Under the pieces are notes generated by a model. It saw only the letters and a list, made by a program, of their open reading frames with translations. It was not told where the DNA came from and did no database searches. From PALSA-188 sp963720075 (lineage in GTDB: Bacteria; Acidobacteriota; Terriglobia; Terriglobales; Acidobacteriaceae): a DNA stretch of 64,000 bases. The DNA lies in the NCBI GenBank assembly GCA_963720075.1, contig CAVREG010000019.1, positions 1,364,001-1,428,000 on the forward strand. The letters run 5' to 3'. Positions within the stretch are counted from its first letter, which is position 1; each line of letters starts with the position of its first letter. Both the position numbers and the translations under genes were made by a program. Of the stretch, positions 1 to 7,925 are shown one piece after another.

Positions 1-1496
1 TCATAAGAAGGACGCGGGGCGCGTTGCGTATAGGGCGCGGTTACCGCCGGCGCTCTGACCTCGGCTTGGGCGTCCACACTTCCGTCTCCGCGTGCCTCGG
101 CGTCGAGGATGGCTTCGGCCTCGGCCTGAGCCTCTTCGATCTCGGCGTCCTCGGCTTCCTTCTCTTCATGCTCCGCTTCAGAAGCAGCTTCGGCTTCGGG
201 AATTTCTGTTTCGACTGCTTCAGAAGCTGAAAAGAATGTCTGCTCGGTCGCTGGGTCGGCCGCGGCGGCGATCTGTTGTGTTTCCGGCGAACGATAAGCT
301 CCGGCCTCGCTGGTTTCCTCTTCCATTTCTTCGAAAGCGGCATCTTCTTCGAGTTCTTCAACGTAGTCGGCGAGGTCGGCTTCTTCCTCTTCGATCTCTT
401 CTTCTTCCAGTGTTCCTGCGGGGCTGGCGGACACTGCCTGTTCGCGGCTTGCATCCGTCGCTTCCCCGAATACCGACGCAACGTTCAATTCGTGGCGCCG
501 CTTTTGCTCACGATCCCATTCGGAGGAGGCGATATCGAGAGTGGCCTCCGCAGGTTGAGTTGAGGACGGCTCAAGCGGAATCTCCGCGGTTGATTTATTT
601 TCGGAAGCGGCCTCAGGGACTATAGGTCTCGCCTCAGAAAATAGAGGCTCGTCCTCCGGGAACGTTTTCTCAATCGCGGGAAGTGTTTGTTCAGCTTCTG
701 AACTGGCCGGATACGGTTGCTTCGACTGCTGCTGTGAAGGAGGCAGAGATTGCGCGAGTCCGCGATATTTCGAAATGGACTCGCCAGGAAGCAGGATAGG
801 TTGATATCCGGGCGGAGGGCCGTAGTCCGAACGTTGCGGGCGCTGGATTCTTTCCGGGGTTCGTTCTGAGCTTCTTTCGGGGCTTCTTTCGGAGTGGGGT
901 GCCTCAACCGGATCGGATGCAGGACGCTCGGCGGCGGAGGCTTCGGACCCCGGTCTGGCAAACTTGGAATCGGGCATGCGTTCGCCGCGACGTCCACGTC
1001 GGCGGCGGCGGCCACGGAATCCGCCACGGCTATCCTTTTCTCCTTGATCGGTTCTATCTTGCCTGTCCTGGCCACTGGCGTTTTCGCCCGAGGGAACGGT
1101 CGAATCGGACAAGCGCGAAGAATCGTCGGCCAGCTTTTCCGAAGCATTGAAATCAGCGATGGCAGGCCGGGTCTCCGCGGAATAGTGCGATTCGCGCTGA
1201 TGATCGGAATCGGCTGGCTCCTGAAAGGCTCGATTGGTCGGAATCTCGTCCACTTCTTCGGCCTCGGCCAATTCCATGAAGTCCGAGACGTAGAGGAAAG
1301 CATCGCGCTCCAGACCGATCTCCACGAATGCAGATTGCATTCCGGGAAGGACCCGGGTGACACGGCCTTTATAGATGGACCCAGCTAAGGTGTATTCGTT
1401 TTCGCGTTCGAGGTAAATTTCGGCGAGAAGATCATCTTCGACCACCCCCACTTTGGTTTCGTGAGGAGTGGAAGAGACAAATAATTCTTTTGACAT
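1..1496 (-). CDS. rng: Ribonuclease E/G family protein, N-terminal part (runs off the window)
   Basis: Endoribonuclease of RNA decay and rRNA maturation. The ATG at 1494-1496 opens a frame that stays open to the window edge, at least 497 codons. The first ~75 residues match the start of the RNase E/G S1 domain: a short beta strand, then IYKGRVTRVLPGMQSAFV and DAFLYVSD. After that the S1 domain is interrupted by a very long low-complexity insert, with an Arg/Gly-rich patch (FRGRRRRGRR-like, about residues 155-175) followed by Glu/Ala/Pro-rich sequence. The catalytic DNase I-like part must lie beyond position 1. It is the last gene of the mre-mrdA-rodA series, but a 437-nt gap suggests its own promoter and a long leader. 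Family call is firm; the choice of rng rather than rne is not. Confidence 0.85.
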   Translation of the reverse strand, partial: MSKELFVSSTPHETKVGVVEDDLLAEIYLERENEYTLAGSIYKGRVTRVLPGMQSAFVEIGLERDAFLYVSDFMELAEAEEVDEIPTNRAFQEPADSDHQRESHYSAETRPAIADFNASEKLADDSSRLSDSTVPSGENASGQDRQDRTDQGEKDSRGGFRGRRRRRGRRGERMPDSKFARPGSEASAAERPASDPVEAPHSERSPERSSERTPERIQRPQRSDYGPPPGYQPILLPGESISKYRGLAQSLPPSQQQSKQPYPASSEAEQTLPAIEKTFPEDEPLFSEARPIVPEAASENKSTAEIPLEPSSTQPAEATLDIASSEWDREQKRRHELNVASVFGEATDASREQAVSASPAGTLEEEEIEEEEADLADYVEELEEDAAFEEMEEETSEAGAYRSPETQQIAAAADPATEQTFFSASEAVETEIPEAEAASEAEHEEKEAEDAEIEEAQAEAEAILDAEARGDGSVDAQAEVRAPAVTAPYTQRAPRPSY

Positions 1497-1933
1497 GTAA
1501 AACTCCGGGCTGCGCCGTTAAGCGGTCGCAGTGATCACCGGGAGAGACGCAGGAGAATTGGGAGGATTGAGTGCCGCGATGGTAGGTCCGCGCGTGACGC
1601 GGCATCGACTGCGGAGATTTCTCCGCGATCTGAGCCGCTGCGCAAGCCTGAGAATCTTTTGCACTTATAGCGTTGCGCTTGGACCGGGGTTGTGACCTGC
1701 TCTCTGTAAATTATGAAAATCGGAATCTTTATAATTTAAAGGGGGCCGTTTACCCGCCCGGCAGCGCCTTAGCTTCAATCCTGCCCGGCTTCTAACTGCG
1801 GTTCTGGCCGGGTGAGTGTCCTCTCATTAACGCGAGGACGGGCGTCTATTTTTAAAACTCTGTGGTCCTGGTGAAACAAATATTTTCGCGCCTGGCTAGC
1901 GCGGCAAACATCCTTGCCCTTCTTCGTCCTGTG
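1497..1933 (-). other. Long intergenic leader between rodA and the RNase E/G gene
   Basis: This 437-base stretch has no credible gene. It holds two hairpins: CCCGGC (1784-1789) pairing with GCCGGG (1807-1812), and GTCCTC (1818-1823) pairing with GAGGAC (1834-1839). An AT-rich stretch near 1715-1740 could carry a promoter for the downstream RNase gene, but no clean -35/-10 pair stands out. In Escherichia coli the rne 5' leader mediates autoregulation; a similar role here is only an inference. Confidence 0.4.
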
Positions 1934-3019
1934 TCAGTTCACAAAGCGGCGCATTCTGACATTCATGACCATGCCCAGCGCCAAAAACATAAACAGGACA
2001 GAAGACCCGCCATAACTCATTAATGGCAAGGGTATTCCTGTGACCGGCATAAAACCGACCACCATACCGACATTGACCAGGATATGGAAGCTAAGCACAG
2101 CCACCACACCCATTACCACAAACGTGCCAGCGCGGTCGGGCGCTGTTTGCGCGTTCTGGGTCAAACGCATCAGTACCACAAAGTATAGCAGCAGAACGGT
2201 TAAAGCACCTATGAACCCGTGTTCCTCAGCGAACGCAGCAAATATAAAGTCCGTTTGCGGAACTGGCAAGTAATCTAGATGAGTCTGGGAGCCATTGCTA
2301 CTTCCCCAAATCCCGCCTGAACCCACAGCAATGAGAGATTGAATGACCTGGTAGCCGGATCCTTGCTTATCCGCATCCGGCTGCATAAAACTTGTAAGCC
2401 GATCCCTTTGAAAAGGCTTAAGCACATGCCAGGCGATTGGCATCAGGGAGCCAGCGACCAGCAAGACAACCACTGCCTGCTTCCAACGAGCCCCTCCTAG
2501 AAAGAGGCCCATAATCGCGATAGGCGTGTAGGTGAGGGCAGTGCCCAGATCGGGCTGCCTCAGGACCATAAGCATGGGAATAGCTACAATTGCCCCTGCC
2601 TTCATGAAATCCATCCATGAGAGGTCGCGTTCCTGGAGTTCGGCGAAGTACTTTGCCACGGCAAGAATGAGGATGAGCTTAACCCACTCGGATGGCTGAA
2701 AGTGTTGGCCCCCAGGCAGTTTGACCCAGCGGCGCGCACCCAGATACTTCTGTCCGAAGGCGAGGACTGCCAACAGCGAGGCCACTGCGGCGATATACAT
2801 CCAGTGCACGCGGTCCAGAAGTAAATGATAGTTGAGAAGACTCATCAGGAACATGCCGCCGACCCCGCCGATGATCCAGTAAACTTGTTTGATGTGCGCG
2901 CCTGCAAATTTCGTATGCATGGTGGCGCTGCGTATTTCGAGGACCCCGAGGCCGCAGATGATAAGCACGAAGACTAGCAGCACCCAGTCGAAATCGCGAA
3001 ATGAGATGTAGCGGGACAT
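1934..3019 (-). CDS. rodA: RodA, SEDS-family peptidoglycan glycosyltransferase
   Basis: Polymerises lipid II into glycan strands during lateral wall growth, together with PBP2 (mrdA, immediately upstream). The 361-residue protein is polytopic, with about ten hydrophobic segments starting at residue 11. It carries SEDS signatures: the RQPDLGTALTY stretch near residue 155 and the C-terminal MPVTGIPLPLMSYGGSS motif near residue 325. Length is normal for RodA (about 370). It is transcribed with mreBCD and mrdA; the 233-base gap to mrdA is filled by a large inverted repeat. FtsW is the alternative, but the mre/mrdA context favours RodA. Confidence 0.95.
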   Translation of the reverse strand: MSRYISFRDFDWVLLVFVLIICGLGVLEIRSATMHTKFAGAHIKQVYWIIGGVGGMFLMSLLNYHLLLDRVHWMYIAAVASLLAVLAFGQKYLGARRWVKLPGGQHFQPSEWVKLILILAVAKYFAELQERDLSWMDFMKAGAIVAIPMLMVLRQPDLGTALTYTPIAIMGLFLGGARWKQAVVVLLVAGSLMPIAWHVLKPFQRDRLTSFMQPDADKQGSGYQVIQSLIAVGSGGIWGSSNGSQTHLDYLPVPQTDFIFAAFAEEHGFIGALTVLLLYFVVLMRLTQNAQTAPDRAGTFVVMGVVAVLSFHILVNVGMVVGFMPVTGIPLPLMSYGGSSVLFMFLALGMVMNVRMRRFVN

Positions 3020-3081
3020 GGGTTAGATCAGCCCTTGGTCATTGGTCGTTCGCATTCGCTTGTCAGCATCGTCCGCACTGA

Positions 3082-3233
3082 GGGTGCCCCATCCTTGCGC
3101 GGTTTTCGCAAGGGTGGACGCGATGCTGCGGGCAGTGCCTCGTTGTTTATAAAACTAACTCGGATAACAGAAACTGGACCTCGTCGCCGTTTGCCTCCCA
3201 CCCTTCGCAAAGTGCGCGAAGGATGGGGCACCC
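3082..3233. repeat. Large imperfect inverted repeat, each arm itself a hairpin
   Basis: The arms at 3082-3117 and 3197-3233 are reverse complements with few mismatches, starting GGGTGCCCCATCCTT. Within each arm CCTT..GCG pairs with CGC..AAGG. The element fills the mrdA-rodA gap, so it would be transcribed in the operon mRNA. Open frames across it on both strands are by-products of the symmetry. Confidence 0.75.
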
Positions 3234-3252
3234 GCATTTGTCCGCTGCATGC

Positions 3253-5214
3253 TTAATTCACGCCTGGCGCGGCCATCGCCAACGGAGCTTTTTGCTTCGT
3301 AATGTCGATCATGAAATGCCCGCCTTGCAGCTTGTCCGCATTCTGGCCTTCACTTGTGGCAGGCACCGTCCATAAAGCTCCGACATCCACCTTTGAATTT
3401 GCATTTGCAACCTTGGTGGGCTGGCGGCGTTGCTTGTCCACGTAAGCCTTAATTACTTGAGTTGCCAGCCGGGCTGCCAATTTGCCATGCTCGCCGCCTT
3501 GGAACAGCACGCAGACAATGACATCCGGATTGCGCCGGGGCGTGAATCCCACGAACCAACCGTTTTGATCCAGAGCCTCGTTGTTCTCATGCTTCGCGCG
3601 TGTGGCGAGCGACACGATTTGCGCGGACCCGGTCTTCCCGGCGATATCAATTCCAGGGATGTGTGCCGACGGAGCCGTACCCTCTGGCAGCAGCACTCGG
3701 CCCATTGCGTCGGTGATCAGGTTCCAACCCCCAGAATCTATCGGGATGCTTTTTACTTCTGTGTAGTGCGTAACCTGAAGATAGTCGGGCGGTAGATCAG
3801 TGGGATTGGCGACGTGTGGGACGACCATGCGGCCGTCGGTGGAAATTGCGGCGACGGCGCGTATGAGCTGAACAGGTGTTGTCGCGACCGCGCCCTGGCC
3901 GATTCCAACTGAAATAGTTTCGCCGGCAAACCACTTCTGTTTAAAGTTGCGTATTTTCCACTCTTCCGATGGCATTACACCGCTCACCTCATCGGGAAGG
4001 TCAATGCCAGTTTTTTGGCCTAACCCCAGAGCCGTCGCGTATTTGGCGATGCGTTCGATCCCGAGTTTTTCCGCGAGCGTGTAGAAGAAAACGTCACACG
4101 ATTGGTAGATTGCTCGTGTGAGATCAACGTCGCCGTGACCGCTTTTCACCCAGCAGCCGAAGCGGCGGCCATAAAAGAACGCACCGCCGGTGCAATGAAC
4201 ATTCAGGGTTTGGGCAATTCCCTCCTGCCAACCCGCAACTGCCATAATGATCTTGAACGTAGAGCCGGGCGCGAGCTGTGCCTGAATGGCTTTATTCAGC
4301 AGGGGTTTATCTGGATCGTTAACCAGCTTATTCCAGTCATCGCGCCTGATTCGAACCGCAAAATCATTGGGGTCGAATGTGGGACGGCTCACCATGGCCA
4401 GGATTTCACCATTGTGTGGGTTCATGGCGACGATGGCACCGTTCTTGTCGCCCATCGCTTCCTCGGCGGCAATCTGCAAATCAATGTCCACCGTAAGCTT
4501 GAGCGGCTTGCCGGCCACGGCGGGTATCTCAGCCAATTGGCTCATCTCTTTGCCATGACTGTTCACCACTACTTGGCGCGAGCCATTCTTGCCCATCAAA
4601 ATTTGGTTGTATTCAAGCTCCACGCCTGACTTTCCGACCACGTCGCCGGGATTGTAGAACTCCCATTGAGGTTGGTTGAGCATATCCTCGCTGACTTCGC
4701 CGACATAGCCGAGCAGATGGGCCATGAATCCATTTCGCGGGTACAACCGACGATGAGCCATGATCGTATCGAGCTCGGGCAATTCGTTCTTATGTGCTTC
4801 GATGAAGGCCAGTTCGTCGGGAGTGATGTCATCTTTCAAATAGATGGGTTGATATTGCGGCACGCCTGCGAAATGTTTGATCCGCTCGCGGACATCTTTG
4901 GGATCCATATGGAGGCCTTGCGCGATGAGGTCGGCATCGGCATTCAGATCGCGCGACGAGTCCCGCATCAGCAAAGCTGTAAATGAAGGATAGTTGTCAA
5001 CGATGGTGCGGCCTTCGCGATCGAGTATGCGGCCGCGAGGCGCGAGAATCGGCACGTTGCGTACGCGATTCTTTTCCGCGAGAGATGAATAGGAATCGCT
5101 TTGCATGACCTGGAGATGCCAGAGCCGATACGCCAGCAGCAGGAAAATGGCGAGCAGAATGTATTGCACGGCGGTAAGGCGGAAAGGCGAAACTTTTTCG
5201 TCGTGGCCGAACAT
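3253..5214 (-). CDS. mrdA: Penicillin-binding protein 2 (MrdA), elongasome transpeptidase
   Basis: Class B PBP that cross-links peptidoglycan during elongation, anchored in the inner membrane and active in the periplasm. The 653 residues show a short cytoplasmic start, one membrane segment (about residues 12-35), the PBP dimer domain with RGRILDREG near 60, and the transpeptidase domain. Catalytic motifs are visible: STFK (Ser318, Lys321), the SxN-type motif in YQSCDVF near 370, and KTGSAQ near 530. The ATG at 5212-5214 opens the frame. It works with RodA and MreBCD. A 870-base gap to mreD holds an inserted GIY-YIG gene and its flanking repeats. Confidence 0.96.
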   Translation of the reverse strand: MFGHDEKVSPFRLTAVQYILLAIFLLLAYRLWHLQVMQSDSYSSLAEKNRVRNVPILAPRGRILDREGRTIVDNYPSFTALLMRDSSRDLNADADLIAQGLHMDPKDVRERIKHFAGVPQYQPIYLKDDITPDELAFIEAHKNELPELDTIMAHRRLYPRNGFMAHLLGYVGEVSEDMLNQPQWEFYNPGDVVGKSGVELEYNQILMGKNGSRQVVVNSHGKEMSQLAEIPAVAGKPLKLTVDIDLQIAAEEAMGDKNGAIVAMNPHNGEILAMVSRPTFDPNDFAVRIRRDDWNKLVNDPDKPLLNKAIQAQLAPGSTFKIIMAVAGWQEGIAQTLNVHCTGGAFFYGRRFGCWVKSGHGDVDLTRAIYQSCDVFFYTLAEKLGIERIAKYATALGLGQKTGIDLPDEVSGVMPSEEWKIRNFKQKWFAGETISVGIGQGAVATTPVQLIRAVAAISTDGRMVVPHVANPTDLPPDYLQVTHYTEVKSIPIDSGGWNLITDAMGRVLLPEGTAPSAHIPGIDIAGKTGSAQIVSLATRAKHENNEALDQNGWFVGFTPRRNPDVIVCVLFQGGEHGKLAARLATQVIKAYVDKQRRQPTKVANANSKVDVGALWTVPATSEGQNADKLQGGHFMIDITKQKAPLAMAAPGVN

Positions 5215-5400
5215 TTGATCGCAGCGGGCTTTCTGCGTCGTCGTTAAAAGCGACGGAAGCGCACTGAGTTATCCTTTCGGGAAGTTACTCTATTGTAACG
5301 CGGCGGGTTGGCGGATGCATGACTGTGAGTGATCCGCGAAGGCACGAAAGTACCAGCTTTTGTGGGGACTGCGTCCTGGGAGCAGGCTCTTCGACTTGCA

Positions 5401-5527
5401 GGAGCTACGGTGATGGTCAACCCAGGGCATGGCGGGGGTAGGGGTTCCCTCGGCTACGCTCGGGACAGGCTCTTCGACTTGGTTCTTCTTCGCTTGCGAA
5501 GAAGAACAGGCGCTCAGGAAGACAAAT
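5401..5527. repeat. Direct repeat copy 1 (partial copy of the GIY-YIG gene 5' region)
   Basis: About 125 bases nearly identical to 5918-6042. It includes a 12-bp stem GTTCTTCTTCGC / GCGAAGAAGAAC (5482-5493 and 5496-5507) with loop TT. Read on the minus strand it would encode the same first residues, MPWVDHHRS, as the GIY-YIG gene, so it looks like a truncated second copy of that gene's start and upstream region. The rest of the 5215-5597 gap has a short repeat (about 5562-5618, GTCATGCTGAGC...GAAGCACCC type) and nothing else I recognise. Confidence 0.8.
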
Positions 5528-5597
5528 GTTCTGTTGTTTATGTCGTTTAACGTTTATTTATTTGTCATGCTGAGCCTGAGCTTCCGCTTGCGGAAGT

Positions 5598-5945
5598 TCA
5601 GATAGTCGAAGCACCCCTATTCCCAGCGGAAGGTTTCATCCATGGATACCAGTCTTTGCTTAGATCAAGCCAGTGGGGATTTGTGGATTTTATTAATGCG
5701 ATTTTCTTGCTGCGCCGCCAGCCTTTTAATTGTTTCTCGCGATCAATTGCGTTTAGTACATCGTCATAGGATTCCCAGTAGAGGAGGCGGTGGACTTCGT
5801 GCTTTTTGGTGAATCCTTCGATTTTGTGAAATTTGTGTTCGAAGATTCGTTTGTGAAGATTTCCGGTTACGCCGACGTAGAGGGTGCCGGAGAGGCTTCC
5901 GAGAATGTAGGTGCAGTAGCTGCGGTGATGGTCTACCCAGGGCAT
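5598..5945 (-). CDS. GIY-YIG nuclease family protein (YhbQ/UvrC-like, stand-alone)
   Basis: Small predicted single-domain endonuclease of 115 residues. The N-terminal half has the GIY-YIG core in variant form: TYILGS then LYVGVTG about 10 residues later. The family's conserved Arg is in LHKRIFEH and the metal-binding Glu in DREKQLKGW. The first ~10 codons (MPWVDHHRS) come from the direct repeat at 5918-6042, so the start may instead be internal. It interrupts the otherwise continuous mreD-mrdA order. Substrate and biological role are unknown; such genes are numerous in acidobacterial genomes. Confidence 0.82.
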   Translation of the reverse strand: MPWVDHHRSYCTYILGSLSGTLYVGVTGNLHKRIFEHKFHKIEGFTKKHEVHRLLYWESYDDVLNAIDREKQLKGWRRSKKIALIKSTNPHWLDLSKDWYPWMKPSAGNRGASTI

Positions 5946-6042
5946 GGCGGAAGTAGGGGTTCCCTCGGCTACGCTCGGGACAGGCTCTTCGACTTAGTTC
6001 TTCTTCGCTAGCGAAGAAGAACGGGCGCTCAGGAAGACAAAT
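5918..6042. repeat. Direct repeat copy 2, overlapping the start of the GIY-YIG gene
   Basis: Near-identical to 5401-5527 and in the same orientation, so the two copies bracket the GIY-YIG gene. The 12-bp stem is at 5997-6008 and 6011-6022 with loop TA. It lies directly downstream of mreD on the minus strand. Confidence 0.8.
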
Positions 6043-6085
6043 ATAGAGATTTGGGCTGGCTATGATGTGACGGATGTCACAGGAA

Positions 6086-6604
6086 TTACGTTCGCTGCTT
6101 GAAGCGGTCGAGCAGGGCAAACAGCGCTACGGCCAGGACCGCGTTGGCGATTGCGGATCGCAGTTCGTGAGGCCAGCTCCATTGCAGGGATAATCCCACT
6201 AATCCTCGAGCCACCGTGAAGTACACGAATTCGTGAACTACGTAGAAAAACATGGTCACCAGAAAGCGAGAGCCGGCATTTTCCACGTCGAGTTTGACGC
6301 CGAGCGAAGACGCGCCGTAACCAACAACACCCTTGGCTATGCCGAATAGTCCGATGGGGTTGTGGGTGAGCGAATCCTGCACGATTCCAATCAGTGAGCC
6401 GGTTATTAATCCAGCGACCGGGCTGCGACGGGCAACCGCGAAAAAAATTACCACCAGCAGAGGCAAATCAAAAACTCCGAAAAACGGAAACCGCAATGGG
6501 ATGAATGCTTGAAAAAAAATCGCAATCAAGGGCACAGCGACGGTGACCGGCAGGCTGAACCTGTAAACCTCAATTTGCTCTTTCGATGTGTAAGTGAGAG
6601 GCAC
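6086..6604 (-). CDS. mreD: MreD, rod shape-determining membrane protein
   Basis: Integral membrane partner of MreC in the elongasome. The 172 residues contain about five hydrophobic segments and the MreD-typical stretch VAGLITGSLIGIVQDSL near residue 65. The start codon is GTG at 6602-6604, one base after the TAG of mreC, which implies translational coupling. Downstream the operon order is broken by the GIY-YIG insertion before mrdA. Sequence conservation in this family is low, but position and topology make the call secure. Confidence 0.9.
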   Translation of the reverse strand: MPLTYTSKEQIEVYRFSLPVTVAVPLIAIFFQAFIPLRFPFFGVFDLPLLVVIFFAVARRSPVAGLITGSLIGIVQDSLTHNPIGLFGIAKGVVGYGASSLGVKLDVENAGSRFLVTMFFYVVHEFVYFTVARGLVGLSLQWSWPHELRSAIANAVLAVALFALLDRFKQRT

Positions 6605-6605
6605 G

Positions 6606-7859
6606 CTATTGAGGTTGATTTTGCCTGGTCGCTGGCGCGGATTGGGGCTGAGGCTGAATTATAGGCGGCTTACTTGGCGCAGAAATCTTCTTTTGAGCCG
6701 GGGAAGTTCCCGCTGCAGATTTTACAACCGAAAAAGAATCGGGTGCGGTTTCTTCCCGCGGGAGGGGCTTCGCAGGAGCGGGATTCTTTCCGGAATTGTT
6801 TGTCGCTGGGTTCGAGGCTGCCGAAACCGAGCCAATCGCCGTGGGCTTCTTCGCTAGCGTGGGCGCTGCGACGGCTTGAGCTGCCGCCTCTGCCGATGGA
6901 ACCACCGAAGGCTGGTCTTTTTTGTCCTTACTGTCATTGTCAGTTGAGGGTGGCGGCTTATCGGGCACGGAGGGCAGACGTTGCGCGAGAATATCAACAG
7001 CGCGGGAATTTGTACCGGCGACATTTGGTTCTATCTCTTCCTTCTGAGTGATTACCAGCACCTCTTCGAGCCTCCCCAGATTCGCGGCTGGTTTTACCTT
7101 GATCGAAAGGAAAGACTCTGGACCGTGGACAGCCTCTGCCACGGTTCCAATGAGCAGGCCCTTCGGAAAAATCCCATCTCCTCCGCTGGTCAGGACTTTT
7201 TCTCCCGGCTGCACCTGCTCGTCATTCATGATCTTGTCCAGGATAATTTCGCCGGTGGGCGTTCCTTCCAAGACTCCTTGAAGCCGGGATTGCTCAAGGA
7301 TAGTGCCCACGCCGCTGGTTTGATCGTCAATCAACAGCACCTGCGAGGATGATCGAAAGACATTTAGAACCTTGCCGACAACGCCATCCGCCGTGATAAC
7401 GGGCATATCTTTATCAATTCCATCTTTCGCGACCTTGTCAATGTAGATGACCCGCGAACGTTCACTGCCGCTGGAACCAATGACCTGCGCCGCCACGGTG
7501 TGTGAAATAAATTGTTCTTTGAAGCCCATTAAAGCTTGGAGGCGGCGGGATTGTTCGGCATCGTTATTCAAGCGCACCTGCTCCAACTGCATGCGTTCAA
7601 TTTGTTGCTTCAACTCGCGATTCTCCTGGCGCACGCCTCGCAAGTAAAAGTATTCATGCCAGAGGTTCACAGTGCCAGTTTGAGCTCGGACGATGATTTT
7701 CTCGAAGGGTGTAATTGCGTCTATGGTCCAGACGCGGATGAGCCGGGTGGACCGATTCTCCTCGTTACGCTTGACTTGCACGCCCAAAAGTAAGACTTGC
7801 GCAAATAACACGGCGACTAGGACAGAGACGTTTCGGTAGCGGGTGATTATGTTTTCCAT
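6606..7859 (-). CDS. mreC: MreC, rod shape-determining protein with long disordered C-terminus
   Basis: Periplasmic scaffold that links MreB to PBP2. The 417-residue protein has an N-terminal membrane segment (about residues 10-28), a coiled coil (about 68-105, QENRELKQQIERMQ) and the beta-rich MreC domain (about 120-275, with the VVGKVLNV and LLIDDQTSGVGTI stretches). Residues from about 290 to the end are Pro/Ala/Lys/Ser-rich and probably disordered, making it longer than E. coli MreC. The ATG at 7857-7859 follows mreB after 66 bases that contain a repeat fragment. Confidence 0.94.
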   Translation of the reverse strand: MENIITRYRNVSVLVAVLFAQVLLLGVQVKRNEENRSTRLIRVWTIDAITPFEKIIVRAQTGTVNLWHEYFYLRGVRQENRELKQQIERMQLEQVRLNNDAEQSRRLQALMGFKEQFISHTVAAQVIGSSGSERSRVIYIDKVAKDGIDKDMPVITADGVVGKVLNVFRSSSQVLLIDDQTSGVGTILEQSRLQGVLEGTPTGEIILDKIMNDEQVQPGEKVLTSGGDGIFPKGLLIGTVAEAVHGPESFLSIKVKPAANLGRLEEVLVITQKEEIEPNVAGTNSRAVDILAQRLPSVPDKPPPSTDNDSKDKKDQPSVVPSAEAAAQAVAAPTLAKKPTAIGSVSAASNPATNNSGKNPAPAKPLPREETAPDSFSVVKSAAGTSPAQKKISAPSKPPIIQPQPQSAPATRQNQPQ

Positions 7860-7875
7860 CGGGGCTGGGAACAGT

Positions 7876-7914
7876 ATTCGCTACACGCCAGATCCTTCGC
7901 AAGCTCGGGATGAC
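7876..7914. repeat. Short interspersed repeat fragment between mreC and mreB
   Basis: The sequence GATCCTTCGCAAGCTCGGGA (within 7890-7909) with preceding CGCTACACGC resembles parts of the elements near 36,850-36,957 and 53,045-53,208. It is probably a remnant of the same repeat family. Confidence 0.5.
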
Positions 7915-7925
7915 GGCGTAGAAGA

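Noticed and set aside
41..1363. Long open frames on both strands over the RNase E/G gene
   Set aside because: They are Arg/Pro-rich shadows of the low-complexity insert; the true frame is the one starting with an S1 domain at 1496.
3028..3256. Open frames on both strands in the mrdA-rodA gap
   Set aside because: They are produced by the inverted repeat and have no family resemblance or ribosome-binding site.
5764..6120. A 118-codon frame overlapping the GIY-YIG start
   Set aside because: It runs through the direct repeat and a different frame of the GIY-YIG gene, with Pro/Arg-rich shadow composition.
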